From: Chryseobacterium sp. KLBC 52
Lineage (GTDB): Bacteria; Bacteroidota; Bacteroidia; Flavobacteriales; Weeksellaceae
Direction: 5' to 3'
Length of the DNA stretch: 64,000 nt
Assembly: GCF_003347605.1 (NCBI RefSeq)
Contig: NZ_QDFZ01000006.1
Span: forward strand, 1-64,000
Shown: positions 18,276 through 27,218 of the stretch, piece after piece
How positions within the stretch are numbered: position 1 is the first letter of the stretch
Layout of the letters: each line of letters starts with the position of its first letter
The notes under the pieces: generated by a model
Seen by the model: the letters and a program-made list of their open reading frames with translations, nothing else
Databases searched by the model: none
Told to the model about the DNA's origin: nothing
Made by a program: the position numbers and the translations under genes

Positions 18276-18408
18276 GAAACCTGACGGGTTTTAAAAACCC
18301 GTCAGGTTTGGTCACTAAGCTTAATCAAACTTCTTGTTATTAATACAAATAAAAAGACAGGCTTTTTTAAAGGCCTGTCTTTTAAAAATATCTCAGATAT
18401 AATTGTAC
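18276..18408. repeat. 133-bp direct repeat, left copy
   Basis: This block is repeated at 19701-19834 with about 15 differences. It contains a palindrome of AACCTGACGGGTT and AACCCGTCAGGTT arms and a second hairpin of AAAAGACAGGC and GCCTGTCTTTT arms. It ends in AATATCTCAGATATAATT. The right copy is the downstream region and terminator of the NifU-like gene, and the identity stops at that gene's stop codon. Together the copies enclose the frameshifted repeat-protein gene. Confidence 0.85.
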
Positions 18409-18549
18409 ACCGGGTCATTAAACTCACAAATTTTCGAAACAATTTGGGGATTTACATCTTGCTCATTATTAAGAAAATCATGCTTACAAAAAATCATATT
18501 TGTGATCTTTTCCAAATAAAAATTTCAACCTAATTTATCATATTATCTG

Positions 18550-18557
18550 TATCTTTG
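18550..18557 (+). promoter_or_regulatory. TAnnTTTG -7 box
   Basis: TATCTTTG lies 66 bases before the frameshifted paralogue's ATG and fits the Bacteroidota -7 consensus. No TTG is seen at a proper distance upstream, so only half the promoter is supported. Confidence 0.35.
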
Positions 18558-18622
18558 TATAATAATTACACATTTGACAGTAAAATCATTTTACGGTTAA
18601 AAAACACAAACCCAGAGAAATC

Positions 18623-19647
18623 ATGAAAAAAGTACTATTACTCTCATTAAGCTTATCCTTTAGCTTATGCTTTTCCCAAGAGGAATCAATACAAACTCTC
18701 CCACTGCAACTCTTGATGTTAAAGCATTAACGACAGCCACATCTCCTGCTATTGCCGAGGGATTAATTACTCCCCGATTATCAAGAGCTGACCTGATTGC
18801 TAAAGATGGGGCCTATAATTCCCCACAAACAGGTACATTAGTGTATGTATTGGATACAACAGGTACCCTTACGGTAAAAACAAACAATGTTACTACGCCC
18901 GGTTACTATTATTTTGACGGCACCATCTGGCAAAAAGTAATTACATCTGTTCCCAGCGATACCAGTTTATATAATACAGATGGTACGATACAAGCAAACC
19001 GTACTGTTGCAATGACTAATAAAACATTATCTTTTACAGCAAGCACGCCCAGTGTTAATCAATTTACTATTGACGGCACTACTTTTTCAGTAGATACACA
19101 GAATGACAGAATTGGAGTTGGAACTTCCGGACCTACCACTAAATTGGATATTAATGGTAATCTGAGAATTGGAACTGTTGTGAATTCAAATTCATCAACC
19201 AATGTTTCTACCTTAGTAAGAGATAATACTACCGGAGAGGTGAAACTTGCTGTTTCATCTACCGGAAATACTGCGACGATCAATTATATTGTTTATACAA
19301 TATCCAATGTCCAGGGAGACTGGATTGCTAATTATGACACCAAAATAAGCACTACAGATTATACTGTGACAGTAGTAGGAAATAGTTTTAACAACTCTTT
19401 AAATACTAATAATACAGTGACACCTGCTACTTATGCTCCTGCAAATGTGTTTGCTTTTACCGCAGGTGGAACATGGCGTCTAGCAGCTGATTACTTATCC
19501 ACAGCTCCTCCGGGCGGAATCAATGGAACCTGGACAATCTATTGTCTTGTTATCAATAATAGTATCCTTAAAACGCTTACACCAGTGTCTCAAAACTTAG
19601 GTGGAGCCAATAGCGGAGCAGCAGCTTCACCTCCCGCAGGATTATAA
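18623..19647 (+). pseudogene. Frameshifted secreted repeat protein (paralogue 3)
   Basis: An ATG at 18623 opens MKKVLLLSLSLSFSLCFSQ, a normal signal peptide. The expected VGINT follows only after a shift: CAA at 18677-18679 is followed by GA and then GGAATCAATAC, where paralogues have CAG or CAA GTx GGx AT. One base is missing at about 18680-18681. In the shifted frame the protein runs to 19647. It shows GINTNSPTATLDV, the NTDGTIQANRTV module, VDTQNDRIGVGT, and a C-terminal domain ending NLGGANSGAAAS like paralogue 1. The ATG at 18667 within the shifted frame is an artefact of the break and would lack an export signal. The cause is either real inactivation, a switchable state, or a base-call error. 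Confidence 0.82.
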
Positions 19648-19700
19648 TTTATATTTATTTCTTGAAAATATGCCCAAACCTCAATTATAAATTAATTTAT

Positions 19701-19834
19701 GAAACCTGACGGGTTTTAAAAACCCGTCAGGTTTGGTCACTAAGCGTAACCAAACGTATTGGTATTAAAGCAAATAAAAAGACAGGCCTTAAAAAAAGCC
19801 TGTCTTTTTAAAAATATCTCAGATATAATTTTAC
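19701..19834. repeat. 133-bp direct repeat, right copy
   Basis: This is the partner of 18276-18408. It carries the same two hairpins and ends at the stop codon of the NifU-like gene. It is probably the original copy, since its second hairpin works as that gene's terminator. Confidence 0.85.
19776..19809 (-). terminator. Terminator of the Mrp-NifU pair
   Basis: AAAAAGACAGGC and GCCTGTCTTTTT pair with an A-rich loop between them. Read on the minus strand it lies 20 bases after the NifU-like stop and ends in a T run. The copy at 18351-18383 has no gene ending at it. Confidence 0.8.
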
Positions 19835-20079
19835 TCTACGTTGATTACCTTTTCGATTTCCGGAGCATGTTGCTTGATTGTATTTTCAACACCCAGTTTC
19901 AAGGTTGAAAAGTTCAATGAACATCCGGAACAGTTACCTAAAAGTTTCACAAACACCTGATTATCTTTCACATCAATAAGCTCAATATCACCACCGTCTT
20001 TATTCAAAAACGGTCTGATGCTTTCCAGAGCTTCCATTACTCTTGTTACTGTATCTTCGTGCGTTATGTTTGTTTCCAT
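19831..20079 (-). CDS. NifU-like C-terminal-domain Fe-S protein
   Basis: This 82-residue protein consists of a single NifU C-terminal domain. GNCSGCSLNFSTLKLG holds the CxxC that binds a transient 4Fe-4S cluster, and ALESIRPFLNKDGGDIELIDV is the characteristic first helix and strand. Such proteins carry Fe-S clusters to apo-enzymes. It lies 47 bases after the Mrp-like ATPase gene on the same strand, a common pairing in Bacteroidota. Confidence 0.92.
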   Translation of the reverse strand: METNITHEDTVTRVMEALESIRPFLNKDGGDIELIDVKDNQVFVKLLGNCSGCSLNFSTLKLGVENTIKQHAPEIEKVINVE

Positions 20080-20126
20080 ATTTCTTCAGTTCAATTCGGT
20101 TTTTTCAAATTTTATTGAAATTATTA

Positions 20127-21233
20127 TTATTTTGCTTTTGGTGAGCATCCCGCCATTGTGGAAATCTTCACTGCTTCAGTAGGAGGAAGATTTTTATTTC
20201 TTTCCACTAAGCTTTCTACCATTTTTCTGGCAGTTTCGGTGTAGATATCTGCAATTTTAGATCCTTCCTGAAGTGCTGCCGGTCTTCCGACGTCTCCTGC
20301 TTCTCTGATGCTTTGGATCAAAGGAATTTCTCCCAATACCGGAATTCCAAGATCTTCAGCTAAATATTGTGCTCCCTGGTTTCCAAAGATATAATATTTA
20401 TTGTCAGGAAGTTCTTCCGGTGTAAAATACGCCATATTTTCAATTAATCCAAGAACCGGAATGTTAATACTTTCCATCTGGAACATCGCAATCCCTTTTC
20501 TTACATCTGCCAGTGCAACATGCTGAGGTGTACTTACAATCACTGCTCCTGTTACCGGTACTTCCTGGATAATAGATAAGTGAATATCTCCTGTTCCCGG
20601 AGGAAGGTCAATTAATAAGAAATCAAGTTCTCCCCATGCAGCATCTCTGATCATCTGGTTCAATGCTTTTGAAGCCATAGGACCTCTCCACACTACAGCC
20701 TGATTAGCTCCTGAGAAGTATCCTATTGAAAGCATTTTAACCCCATAATTTTCGATAGGCTTCATCAGGTTCTTACCATTTACTTCTACAGAAATTGGCT
20801 TTTGCCCCTCTGTATCAAACATGGTAGGAACTGAAGGACCATAGATATCAGCATCCAGTAATCCTACTTTAAATCCCATTTTTGCCAACGTTACTGCCAT
20901 ATTTGCAGAAACGGTAGATTTCCCTACTCCTCCTTTACCGGAAGCAATAGCGATAATATTTTGAATTCCCGGAATTTGTTTTCCTTTGATCTGACTTTGC
21001 TGAATTTCACTAGGCTCCGGAGAAACGATTTTAAGTTTTAAATGAATGTCTTCTCCAAACTCACTGGCAAAAGCCTGTTTCATAGCAGCCTCCAGTTTTT
21101 TCTTTTCGTGCATTGCAGGCGAATGAGCAGTCATGTCAATATAAACATCGTTACCCATAATCTGAAGATTATTCACCAAATCGTCTACTTCTATTTCTTT
21201 AAGGAATTCCTGAACCTTTTCTTTCGTCAACAT
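20127..21233 (-). CDS. Mrp/NBP35 (ApbC) family ATPase
   Basis: This 368-residue P-loop ATPase is proposed to carry iron-sulfur clusters. An N-terminal MIP18-like (DUF59) domain covers residues 1-80. ASGKGGVGKSTVSANMA is the deviant Walker A motif, followed by LLDADIYGPSVP and LLIDLPPGTGDIHL. The CxxC pair found after ENM in many Mrp proteins is replaced here by AYFTPEELPDNKYYIFG, so only one C-terminal Cys (AGCSPKAK) remains. A TAAATTTG box lies upstream on the minus strand (21252-21259). The linked NifU-like gene supports an Fe-S role. Confidence 0.92.
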   Translation of the reverse strand: MLTKEKVQEFLKEIEVDDLVNNLQIMGNDVYIDMTAHSPAMHEKKKLEAAMKQAFASEFGEDIHLKLKIVSPEPSEIQQSQIKGKQIPGIQNIIAIASGKGGVGKSTVSANMAVTLAKMGFKVGLLDADIYGPSVPTMFDTEGQKPISVEVNGKNLMKPIENYGVKMLSIGYFSGANQAVVWRGPMASKALNQMIRDAAWGELDFLLIDLPPGTGDIHLSIIQEVPVTGAVIVSTPQHVALADVRKGIAMFQMESINIPVLGLIENMAYFTPEELPDNKYYIFGNQGAQYLAEDLGIPVLGEIPLIQSIREAGDVGRPAALQEGSKIADIYTETARKMVESLVERNKNLPPTEAVKISTMAGCSPKAK

Positions 21234-21251
21234 ATAAATATAAATTGTTTA

Positions 21252-21259
21252 CAAATTTA
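21252..21259 (-). promoter_or_regulatory. TAnnTTTG -7 box of the Mrp-NifU pair
   Basis: CAAATTTA on the plus strand reads TAAATTTG on the minus strand, 19 bases before the start codon. A TTG (CAA at 21284-21286) lies 24 bases upstream, slightly longer than the usual spacing. Confidence 0.35.
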
Positions 21260-21384
21260 CGGATTTTTTCGGTAATTTAGAATCAATAAAATCTATAATA
21301 TCAGGTGATAAATCAGATCGTTAAAAATTTCTTATTTCTGATTTTTTATCCTGACACCACACCCAACCTCAGAAAGCAATTGAT

Positions 21385-21840
21385 ATGAAAACGACTTCCT
21401 ATCCTTCCAAATACGCACAGCCAAAAGGAATTTTTACCGTCGGAAAAACAAAATTCAAATGGTATGACCTCGCGAGTGATCCTTTGGAAGTTTCACAACA
21501 GGACATTGATAATGCCCAATGGTGCATTGAAAATGCTGAAGAAAATTTTAAAAACATCGATGATCTGGGATTTGTCATCATGCATCGCTGTGGAGAAAAT
21601 TATCTCCTGTTAGTCTGCACATGGCGAAGTGAAAACGAATTATGGGAAAGCGTGTATTATGATGGTTCCGGAAAATTTGAAGTATGGGACAGAAACAAAA
21701 CCCATCTTCCGACTTACTGTGTCTGGGAAATGGGCATTGTCTATCATGAATCTCAGTCCTGGAAAAAATTTCTCGGTTCCGGAAGAGAAGAAAAAGACAA
21801 AGAGGAATATCTCAATGATTTCTTTGAGGGAGAAGTGTAG
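21385..21840 (+). CDS. Conserved-looking hypothetical protein
   Basis: This 151-residue soluble protein has no signal peptide or membrane helix. It is rich in Trp and Tyr (FKWYDLASDP, WCIENAEENF, LLLVCTWRSENELWES, WKKFLGSG). The alternating hydrophobic strands with an acidic tail suggest a compact alpha/beta protein. I do not recognise a family. It stands alone between convergent neighbours, starts at a clear ATG, and has codon use like surrounding genes, so it is likely real. Confidence 0.7.
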   Translation: MKTTSYPSKYAQPKGIFTVGKTKFKWYDLASDPLEVSQQDIDNAQWCIENAEENFKNIDDLGFVIMHRCGENYLLLVCTWRSENELWESVYYDGSGKFEVWDRNKTHLPTYCVWEMGIVYHESQSWKKFLGSGREEKDKEEYLNDFFEGEV

Positions 21841-21887
21841 AAATTTTCTGTATTGTCATAACCCATGCTGAATTTCCGGTTTCTGAC

Positions 21888-21935
21888 GAAGGAAGAGATT
21901 CTTCATTCCACTTCGTTTCAATCAGAATGACATGC
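21888..21935. repeat. REP-like intergenic repeat (GAATGACA type)
   Basis: GAGATTCTTCATTCCACTTCG and then TCAGAATGACA form, on the opposite strand, TGTCATTCTGA...CGAAGTGGAATGAAGAATCTC. A shorter cousin is at 39763-39790 and a related one at 4972-4995. Confidence 0.5.
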
Positions 21936-21962
21936 ATCAAAAAATAATTTAAAGTCAGAGTA

Positions 21963-24305
21963 TTAATTGGCTCTGTTTTTTTCATCAAACCTTACATTAC
22001 GGTCCGTTCCTTTTACTTTTTTGTTTCCAAAAGTATAGGTTGCAGATACGGTAAGTCTTCTGGCGTCGTAGTAATTATTATAGGAATGCGTTCCTGTGGT
22101 ATAATAAATTTCTCCCAGACTTTTGCCTTGCTTTAAGATATCTGAAACAAAAATATTCAGCTGAAGACTCTTTTCCATAAGATTCAGTTTCACCCCTGAG
22201 GTAAGATTTCCTGCAAACTTCATATAGGAATTTCCGGAATTGGAAGGCAGACGGAACCAGTAATTCAGAATCAACTGTATTGTTTTACTTGGGTTGAGTG
22301 ATATATTATTCTGAAAATCGAAATCATAACTGTTTCCTTTTCTGGAAAGCGCATCGGTTGCAAAAACATCCGTATTCATATAAGAATAATTGGCCGAGTA
22401 ATTGGCTTCCCATTTTTTGAAAAAAGTATCAGAGTAATTAAGCGAAACTCCTATACTGTTCTGATTATAATAATTTTCAAAAGTACTTACCCTGTTTTCC
22501 CCTTTCAGAGTTGCCAATTGACTAAATGCTTCGACGGTTCTCTGAAAATAAGCTGATGCCGATAATTTTCCTTTATACACATAAGAGAATTCAAAATTAT
22601 GATTGAAAGATGGCTTCAGAAAAGGATTTCCGGTAAAATAAGAATTGATATTGGTATACCATCGGTAGGGATTGATCGCGCGGAATCCTGGTCTGTTGAT
22701 TCTTTTGGAATAATTCAGGTTAAAAGTATGATTTTCATTGCTTTTATAGCTGATATACGCCGTTGGAAAAAATTTCCCATACGAATTTTCAGTCTGCTGT
22801 CCGGAAGTTAGAGAATTTCCGTTGACCACCGAATATTCATAGCGTAAACCTGCTTTTGCAGACCATTTTTCGTTGAATGATCTTTCAAAACTGATATAAG
22901 CTGCATAATTTTTCTCGTTATACTCAAATTCATTGCTTTTCAGAGGATCTGTAATATATTGCCCGTTCGTTAAGTTCTGATAAAATATACTGGAATTATT
23001 ATCAAAATTCGTGAATTTCACCCCTGCTTCTGTCTTTGCAAACTGATAAGGCAATGTAAGATCTGCCTGTCCGGAATAAATTTTATAATCTACCATAGAC
23101 GGTGATTTTACAACAAATCTATCACCCGAACTCTCTGTAGTGGTAAAGTCAATCGTTGTTTCCGGAGTATTGGAAAAATAATTTCCTGTGATGCTCAGCT
23201 TATGATCCTGTTGCCCGAATTTCAAATCATAATAAGCACTGGCTGTATGTTGTCTTCCTGTAGCTCTATGCTCCGCATCGGTGAGAAGTGTATTGGTATA
23301 AATTCCATTCTGGAAATAGTTTGAAGTATTCCTGATATCCATATTGGAATGTCCGAATCCGAAATCATAAATAAACCCGATATTGGACTTCTTGCTCAAC
23401 TGATAATCCAGACTTACATTGGCGCCAAGCCCATCCCCGAAATCTCTTCTGTTATCATTGCTTTTAAGACCGTCTGCTCCTTCTATCCAATAGTTTTCAT
23501 AAGAATGCTTTTCATTTTTATTCTGTCTCAGCTTTAACGAAGAACGTAGTTTTTCATTCTGATAATTGACCGTTACACTGTTTGAATTCCCGGTATAGGT
23601 CTGCTGCTGCAGACTGGAGGTCAAACTTCCACTCCATCCCAGATTCTGGTTTTTCTTTAAAACAATATTGATCAATCCACTATTTCCCTGCGCTTCATAT
23701 TTGGCAGGAGGTGCTGTAATGACTTCAATTTTTTCTATATTTTCGGATCTGAGACTTTTCAGATAGGTAACCAGTTCTGCATCTGACAAATTCAGAATTC
23801 TGTCGTTGATCATTACTGCCACTCCACTTTTCCCAACAATGGAAACGCCTGTATTATCATCTACTTTTACCAAAGGAGTTGTCGCAAGAGCATCCACAGC
23901 ATCCATCCCCTGTGAGGCAACAGAATTGTAAACATTAAATACGAGTCTGTCTGCTTTTCTTTCAATCAGCTTTTTTCTGGCAGTAAGCGTTATCCCTTCG
24001 ATTTGTCTTTCATTCTTTTTTTCAATAAAAAAGTCCTGTTTCACTGTTCCGTTAACAGCAATATCTTTATTGGATATTTCAATACCATCCTGGATAAGTC
24101 TGATATTATAGTTTCCGTTTTCTAAAAGTTTCAGGGAGTAATTTCCTTTTTCGTCTGAAATAGCAGTCTGCTGTTTCTGATTTTTTACTGCAACCACCTC
24201 AACGTAAGGAACAGCATTTCCGGTTTGGGTGATCTTCCCGGTTATACTTTGGGCAAATGCAGCTACAGGCAACAGCATGATCACAGCAAGTACTATCTTC
24301 TTCAT
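21963..24305 (-). CDS. Outer-membrane beta-barrel receptor (OMP_b-brl_3 type)
   Basis: This 780-residue outer-membrane protein has a signal peptide (residues 1-18, ending AFAQ). A carboxypeptidase-regulatory-like Ig domain covers about 19-105. A plug-like domain follows (DALATTPLVKVDDNTGVSIVGKSG, VEVITAPPAKYEAQGNSGLINIVLKK), then a large beta-barrel ending KRVKG-like basic residues. It is related to TonB-dependent receptors, but no TonB box was identified. The ligand is unknown. It is transcribed away from the GH92 gene, and only 93 bases separate the two starts. A joint role in carbohydrate use is possible but not shown. Confidence 0.88.
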   Translation of the reverse strand: MKKIVLAVIMLLPVAAFAQSITGKITQTGNAVPYVEVVAVKNQKQQTAISDEKGNYSLKLLENGNYNIRLIQDGIEISNKDIAVNGTVKQDFFIEKKNERQIEGITLTARKKLIERKADRLVFNVYNSVASQGMDAVDALATTPLVKVDDNTGVSIVGKSGVAVMINDRILNLSDAELVTYLKSLRSENIEKIEVITAPPAKYEAQGNSGLINIVLKKNQNLGWSGSLTSSLQQQTYTGNSNSVTVNYQNEKLRSSLKLRQNKNEKHSYENYWIEGADGLKSNDNRRDFGDGLGANVSLDYQLSKKSNIGFIYDFGFGHSNMDIRNTSNYFQNGIYTNTLLTDAEHRATGRQHTASAYYDLKFGQQDHKLSITGNYFSNTPETTIDFTTTESSGDRFVVKSPSMVDYKIYSGQADLTLPYQFAKTEAGVKFTNFDNNSSIFYQNLTNGQYITDPLKSNEFEYNEKNYAAYISFERSFNEKWSAKAGLRYEYSVVNGNSLTSGQQTENSYGKFFPTAYISYKSNENHTFNLNYSKRINRPGFRAINPYRWYTNINSYFTGNPFLKPSFNHNFEFSYVYKGKLSASAYFQRTVEAFSQLATLKGENRVSTFENYYNQNSIGVSLNYSDTFFKKWEANYSANYSYMNTDVFATDALSRKGNSYDFDFQNNISLNPSKTIQLILNYWFRLPSNSGNSYMKFAGNLTSGVKLNLMEKSLQLNIFVSDILKQGKSLGEIYYTTGTHSYNNYYDARRLTVSATYTFGNKKVKGTDRNVRFDEKNRAN

Positions 24306-24398
24306 GAATTATATCGTTTTTAATAAGACAAACCGCAATCGACTTTTATTACATCTCTTTTCCTGTTTTTCAATATCTTCGTTCTTTAAAATCAAAAC

Positions 24399-27200
24399 AT
24401 GAAAAAAGGGCTTATTATATTTTCCATCTGTATTACTCAGATCATTTCTGCACAGAATTATTCTCAATATGTCAATCCAATGATAGGAACCGGAGGCCAT
24501 GGCCACACTTTTCCGGGGGCAATTGTCCCTTTTGGAATGGTACAGCTTTCTCCAGATACCAGAATTGACGGAAGCTGGGACGGATGCAGCGGATACCATT
24601 ATTCAGATTCTGTGATCTATGGCTTTTCTCATACCCACCTGAATGGAACGGGAGTTTCAGATTACGGAGACATTATGCTGATGCCCACCATGGGAAATCC
24701 AAGCCTGAATAGCAAAGATTATTCATCAAAATTTTCGCATAAAAATGAAAAAGCAACAGCCGGTTTCTATGCTGTCAAATTAGATAAAAATAATATTGAC
24801 GTTCGTCTTACAACGACCAAAAGAGTCGGGTATCATGAATACACTTTCAACAATGCAGGAAATGCCAATATCATTTTAGACCTCAACCACAGAGATAAGC
24901 TTCTGGAGGGTGAAGTAAAAATTATTGATGATAAAACGATTGAAGTTTTCAGAAGAAGTGAGGCTTGGGCTACCAACCAGTACATCTACGCGAGGATTGA
25001 GTTTTCAAAACCTATGAAAATTTCCCAAAAAGAGGTCAACGGAAAACAGGAAAACAATCTTTTTACGGGGACAAAACTTGCACTGGCATTTTCAGCTAAC
25101 GTTAAAAAAGGAGAAAAGATTAATGTCAAAGTTTCTGTTTCCCCAACAGGCTATGAAGGAGCAGGAAAAAATATGCTGGCAGAAGGACAATCAAAGGATT
25201 TTGAAGCAGTAAAAAAACAGGCCGAAACGAATTGGGATAAAGAACTTTCCAAAATTGAGGTGAAATCTGATGATAAAAACAAATTAGCCGTTTTTTATAC
25301 CGCTCTTTATCATGTTTTCACACAACCCAACATCAATATGGATGTTGACGGAAAATACAGAGGCAGAGACAATAAGCTGTATACTGCCAATGGTTTTGAT
25401 TATTACACCGTATTCTCACTTTGGGATACCTTCAGAGGTGCTCATCCGCTGATGACTTTAATTGATAGAAAAAGAACAGCCGATTTTATCAATACTTTCA
25501 TTAAACAATATGAACAGGGAGGAAAACTTCCGGTATGGGAGCTGGCCTCCAATGAAACAGAATGTATGATTGGCTACCACTCTGTTTCAGTCATTGCAGA
25601 TGCTATGGCTAAGGGAATTCAGGGGTTTGATTACGAAAAGGCATTTCAGGCGGCAAAAGGTTCTGCCATGCAGGACATTTTTGGATTGAATGCCTATAAA
25701 CAGAATAATTATATCAGCATAGACGACGAGCACGAAAGTGTTTCCAAAACTGTAGAATATGCTTATGACGACTGGTGTATTGCTCAGATGGCCAAAATTT
25801 TAGGCAAAAAAGAAGAGTATCAGTATTTCATGAAACGTTCTCAGAACTGGAAAAACCTGTACAATCCTAAATCAGGTTTTATGCAGCCGAGAAAAAACGG
25901 AAACTGGTATGAACCTTTTGATCCGAGAGAAGTCAATAACAATTATACGGAAGGAAACTCATGGCATTATTCTTATTCTGTACAGCAGGACATTCCGGGG
26001 CTTATTGCAGCGCATGGCGGGAAAGAAAAATTTGAACAATTCATTGATGCTATTTTTACCGCTCCTGATAAAACAACAGGAAGAGAACAAGTGGATATCA
26101 CAGGATTGATGGGACAGTACGCCCAGGGAAATGAACCAAGCCATCATATTGCCTATCTGTACAATTTTGTAGATAAGCCAGAAAAAACAGATGCCAAAAT
26201 CAAATACATCCTTGATAACTTTTATAAAAATACTCCTGACGGATTGATCGGAAATGAAGACTGCGGCCAGATGAGTGCATGGTATGTTTTAAGCTCCATG
26301 GGAATTTATTCTGTCACTCCGGGATTACCGGAATGGGAAACCACGACGCCTTATTTTGATGAAATTAAAATTCATCTTGAAGATGGAACCACCAAAACGA
26401 TTACAAAAGCTACCGGCAGAGCTGAACTTAAAAAACTGGGGTTCGAAAATGTAAAACCTGTTAAAGATTTTAAATATGCTGAACAAACCGCTTCACCAGT
26501 AATTGCTGCTGACAGAATCTTTGATTTTTCTACCAAAGTAGAAATCACACCATTGCATCCGAATGACAAAGTGTACTACATGACGATGGATGACAGTGAC
26601 AGCAATAAAAGAAAGACGTTCTCTACTTATAAAGGACCATTCTCCATCACCAAAACCACTCAGGTAATGGCTTATGCTGAAAGAAACGGAGAAAAGAGTT
26701 CTGTAACTACTGCTCATTTCAACAGAAGACCTAATTATTGGGATATTAATATTCTGTCAAAAGTAACTCCACAGTACAGTGCTACCGGAAACCTGGCTCT
26801 TATTGACGGAATCAGAGGAGATGTGAACTGGAGAAAAGGGGAATGGCACGGATATCAGGGACAAAATTTTGAAGCAGTCATTGATTTTAAATCCCCTAAA
26901 AACATAAAATCATTATCCTCCACTTACCTTCAGGACAGCAGAGCCTGGATTCTGATGCCTAAAAAAGTAGAATATTATGCCTCCATGAACGGAAAAGATT
27001 TTGTCCTTCTGAAAACGGTTGACAATACTATTGATCCTAAGGATGAAAAAGTACAGATCAAAGACTTTTCAACAGAAATTCTTCCTACCGAAGCCCGATA
27101 TATTAAAGTAAAAGCTTACTACTTCGGAAAACTTCCGGAATGGCATCAGGGAGCGGGAGGTGATGCATATATCTTTATTGATGAGATTGCTGTGAAGTAA
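24399..27200 (+). CDS. GH92 family glycoside hydrolase (alpha-mannosidase)
   Basis: This 933-residue secreted enzyme has a signal peptide (about residues 1-18, ending ISAQN). GH92 enzymes are calcium-dependent exo-alpha-mannosidases. The family signatures MIGTGGHGHTFPGA, PFGMVQLSPDTR, YGFSHTHLNGTG, FSLWDTFRGAHPL and GNEDCGQMSAWYVLSSMG (about residue 617, with the acid Glu) are all present. After the catalytic part come a chitobiase-C-terminal-like Ig domain (about 700-770) and an F5/8 type C (discoidin) domain (about 785-933), the latter probably sugar-binding. No SusC/SusD pair is adjacent. The next gene starts 18 bases later. Confidence 0.94.
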   Translation: MKKGLIIFSICITQIISAQNYSQYVNPMIGTGGHGHTFPGAIVPFGMVQLSPDTRIDGSWDGCSGYHYSDSVIYGFSHTHLNGTGVSDYGDIMLMPTMGNPSLNSKDYSSKFSHKNEKATAGFYAVKLDKNNIDVRLTTTKRVGYHEYTFNNAGNANIILDLNHRDKLLEGEVKIIDDKTIEVFRRSEAWATNQYIYARIEFSKPMKISQKEVNGKQENNLFTGTKLALAFSANVKKGEKINVKVSVSPTGYEGAGKNMLAEGQSKDFEAVKKQAETNWDKELSKIEVKSDDKNKLAVFYTALYHVFTQPNINMDVDGKYRGRDNKLYTANGFDYYTVFSLWDTFRGAHPLMTLIDRKRTADFINTFIKQYEQGGKLPVWELASNETECMIGYHSVSVIADAMAKGIQGFDYEKAFQAAKGSAMQDIFGLNAYKQNNYISIDDEHESVSKTVEYAYDDWCIAQMAKILGKKEEYQYFMKRSQNWKNLYNPKSGFMQPRKNGNWYEPFDPREVNNNYTEGNSWHYSYSVQQDIPGLIAAHGGKEKFEQFIDAIFTAPDKTTGREQVDITGLMGQYAQGNEPSHHIAYLYNFVDKPEKTDAKIKYILDNFYKNTPDGLIGNEDCGQMSAWYVLSSMGIYSVTPGLPEWETTTPYFDEIKIHLEDGTTKTITKATGRAELKKLGFENVKPVKDFKYAEQTASPVIAADRIFDFSTKVEITPLHPNDKVYYMTMDDSDSNKRKTFSTYKGPFSITKTTQVMAYAERNGEKSSVTTAHFNRRPNYWDINILSKVTPQYSATGNLALIDGIRGDVNWRKGEWHGYQGQNFEAVIDFKSPKNIKSLSSTYLQDSRAWILMPKKVEYYASMNGKDFVLLKTVDNTIDPKDEKVQIKDFSTEILPTEARYIKVKAYYFGKLPEWHQGAGGDAYIFIDEIAVK

Positions 27201-27218
27201 AAAACAAAAACAACACCT

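Noticed and set aside
18667..19647. Intact 326-residue gene starting at 18667
   Set aside because: This start lies inside the signal-peptide DNA of the true gene in another frame. The paralogue comparison shows a frameshifted gene starting at 18623.
24309..24599. Minus-strand frame across the divergent GH92 promoter
   Set aside because: It overlaps the start of GH92 antisense, with no recognisable features.
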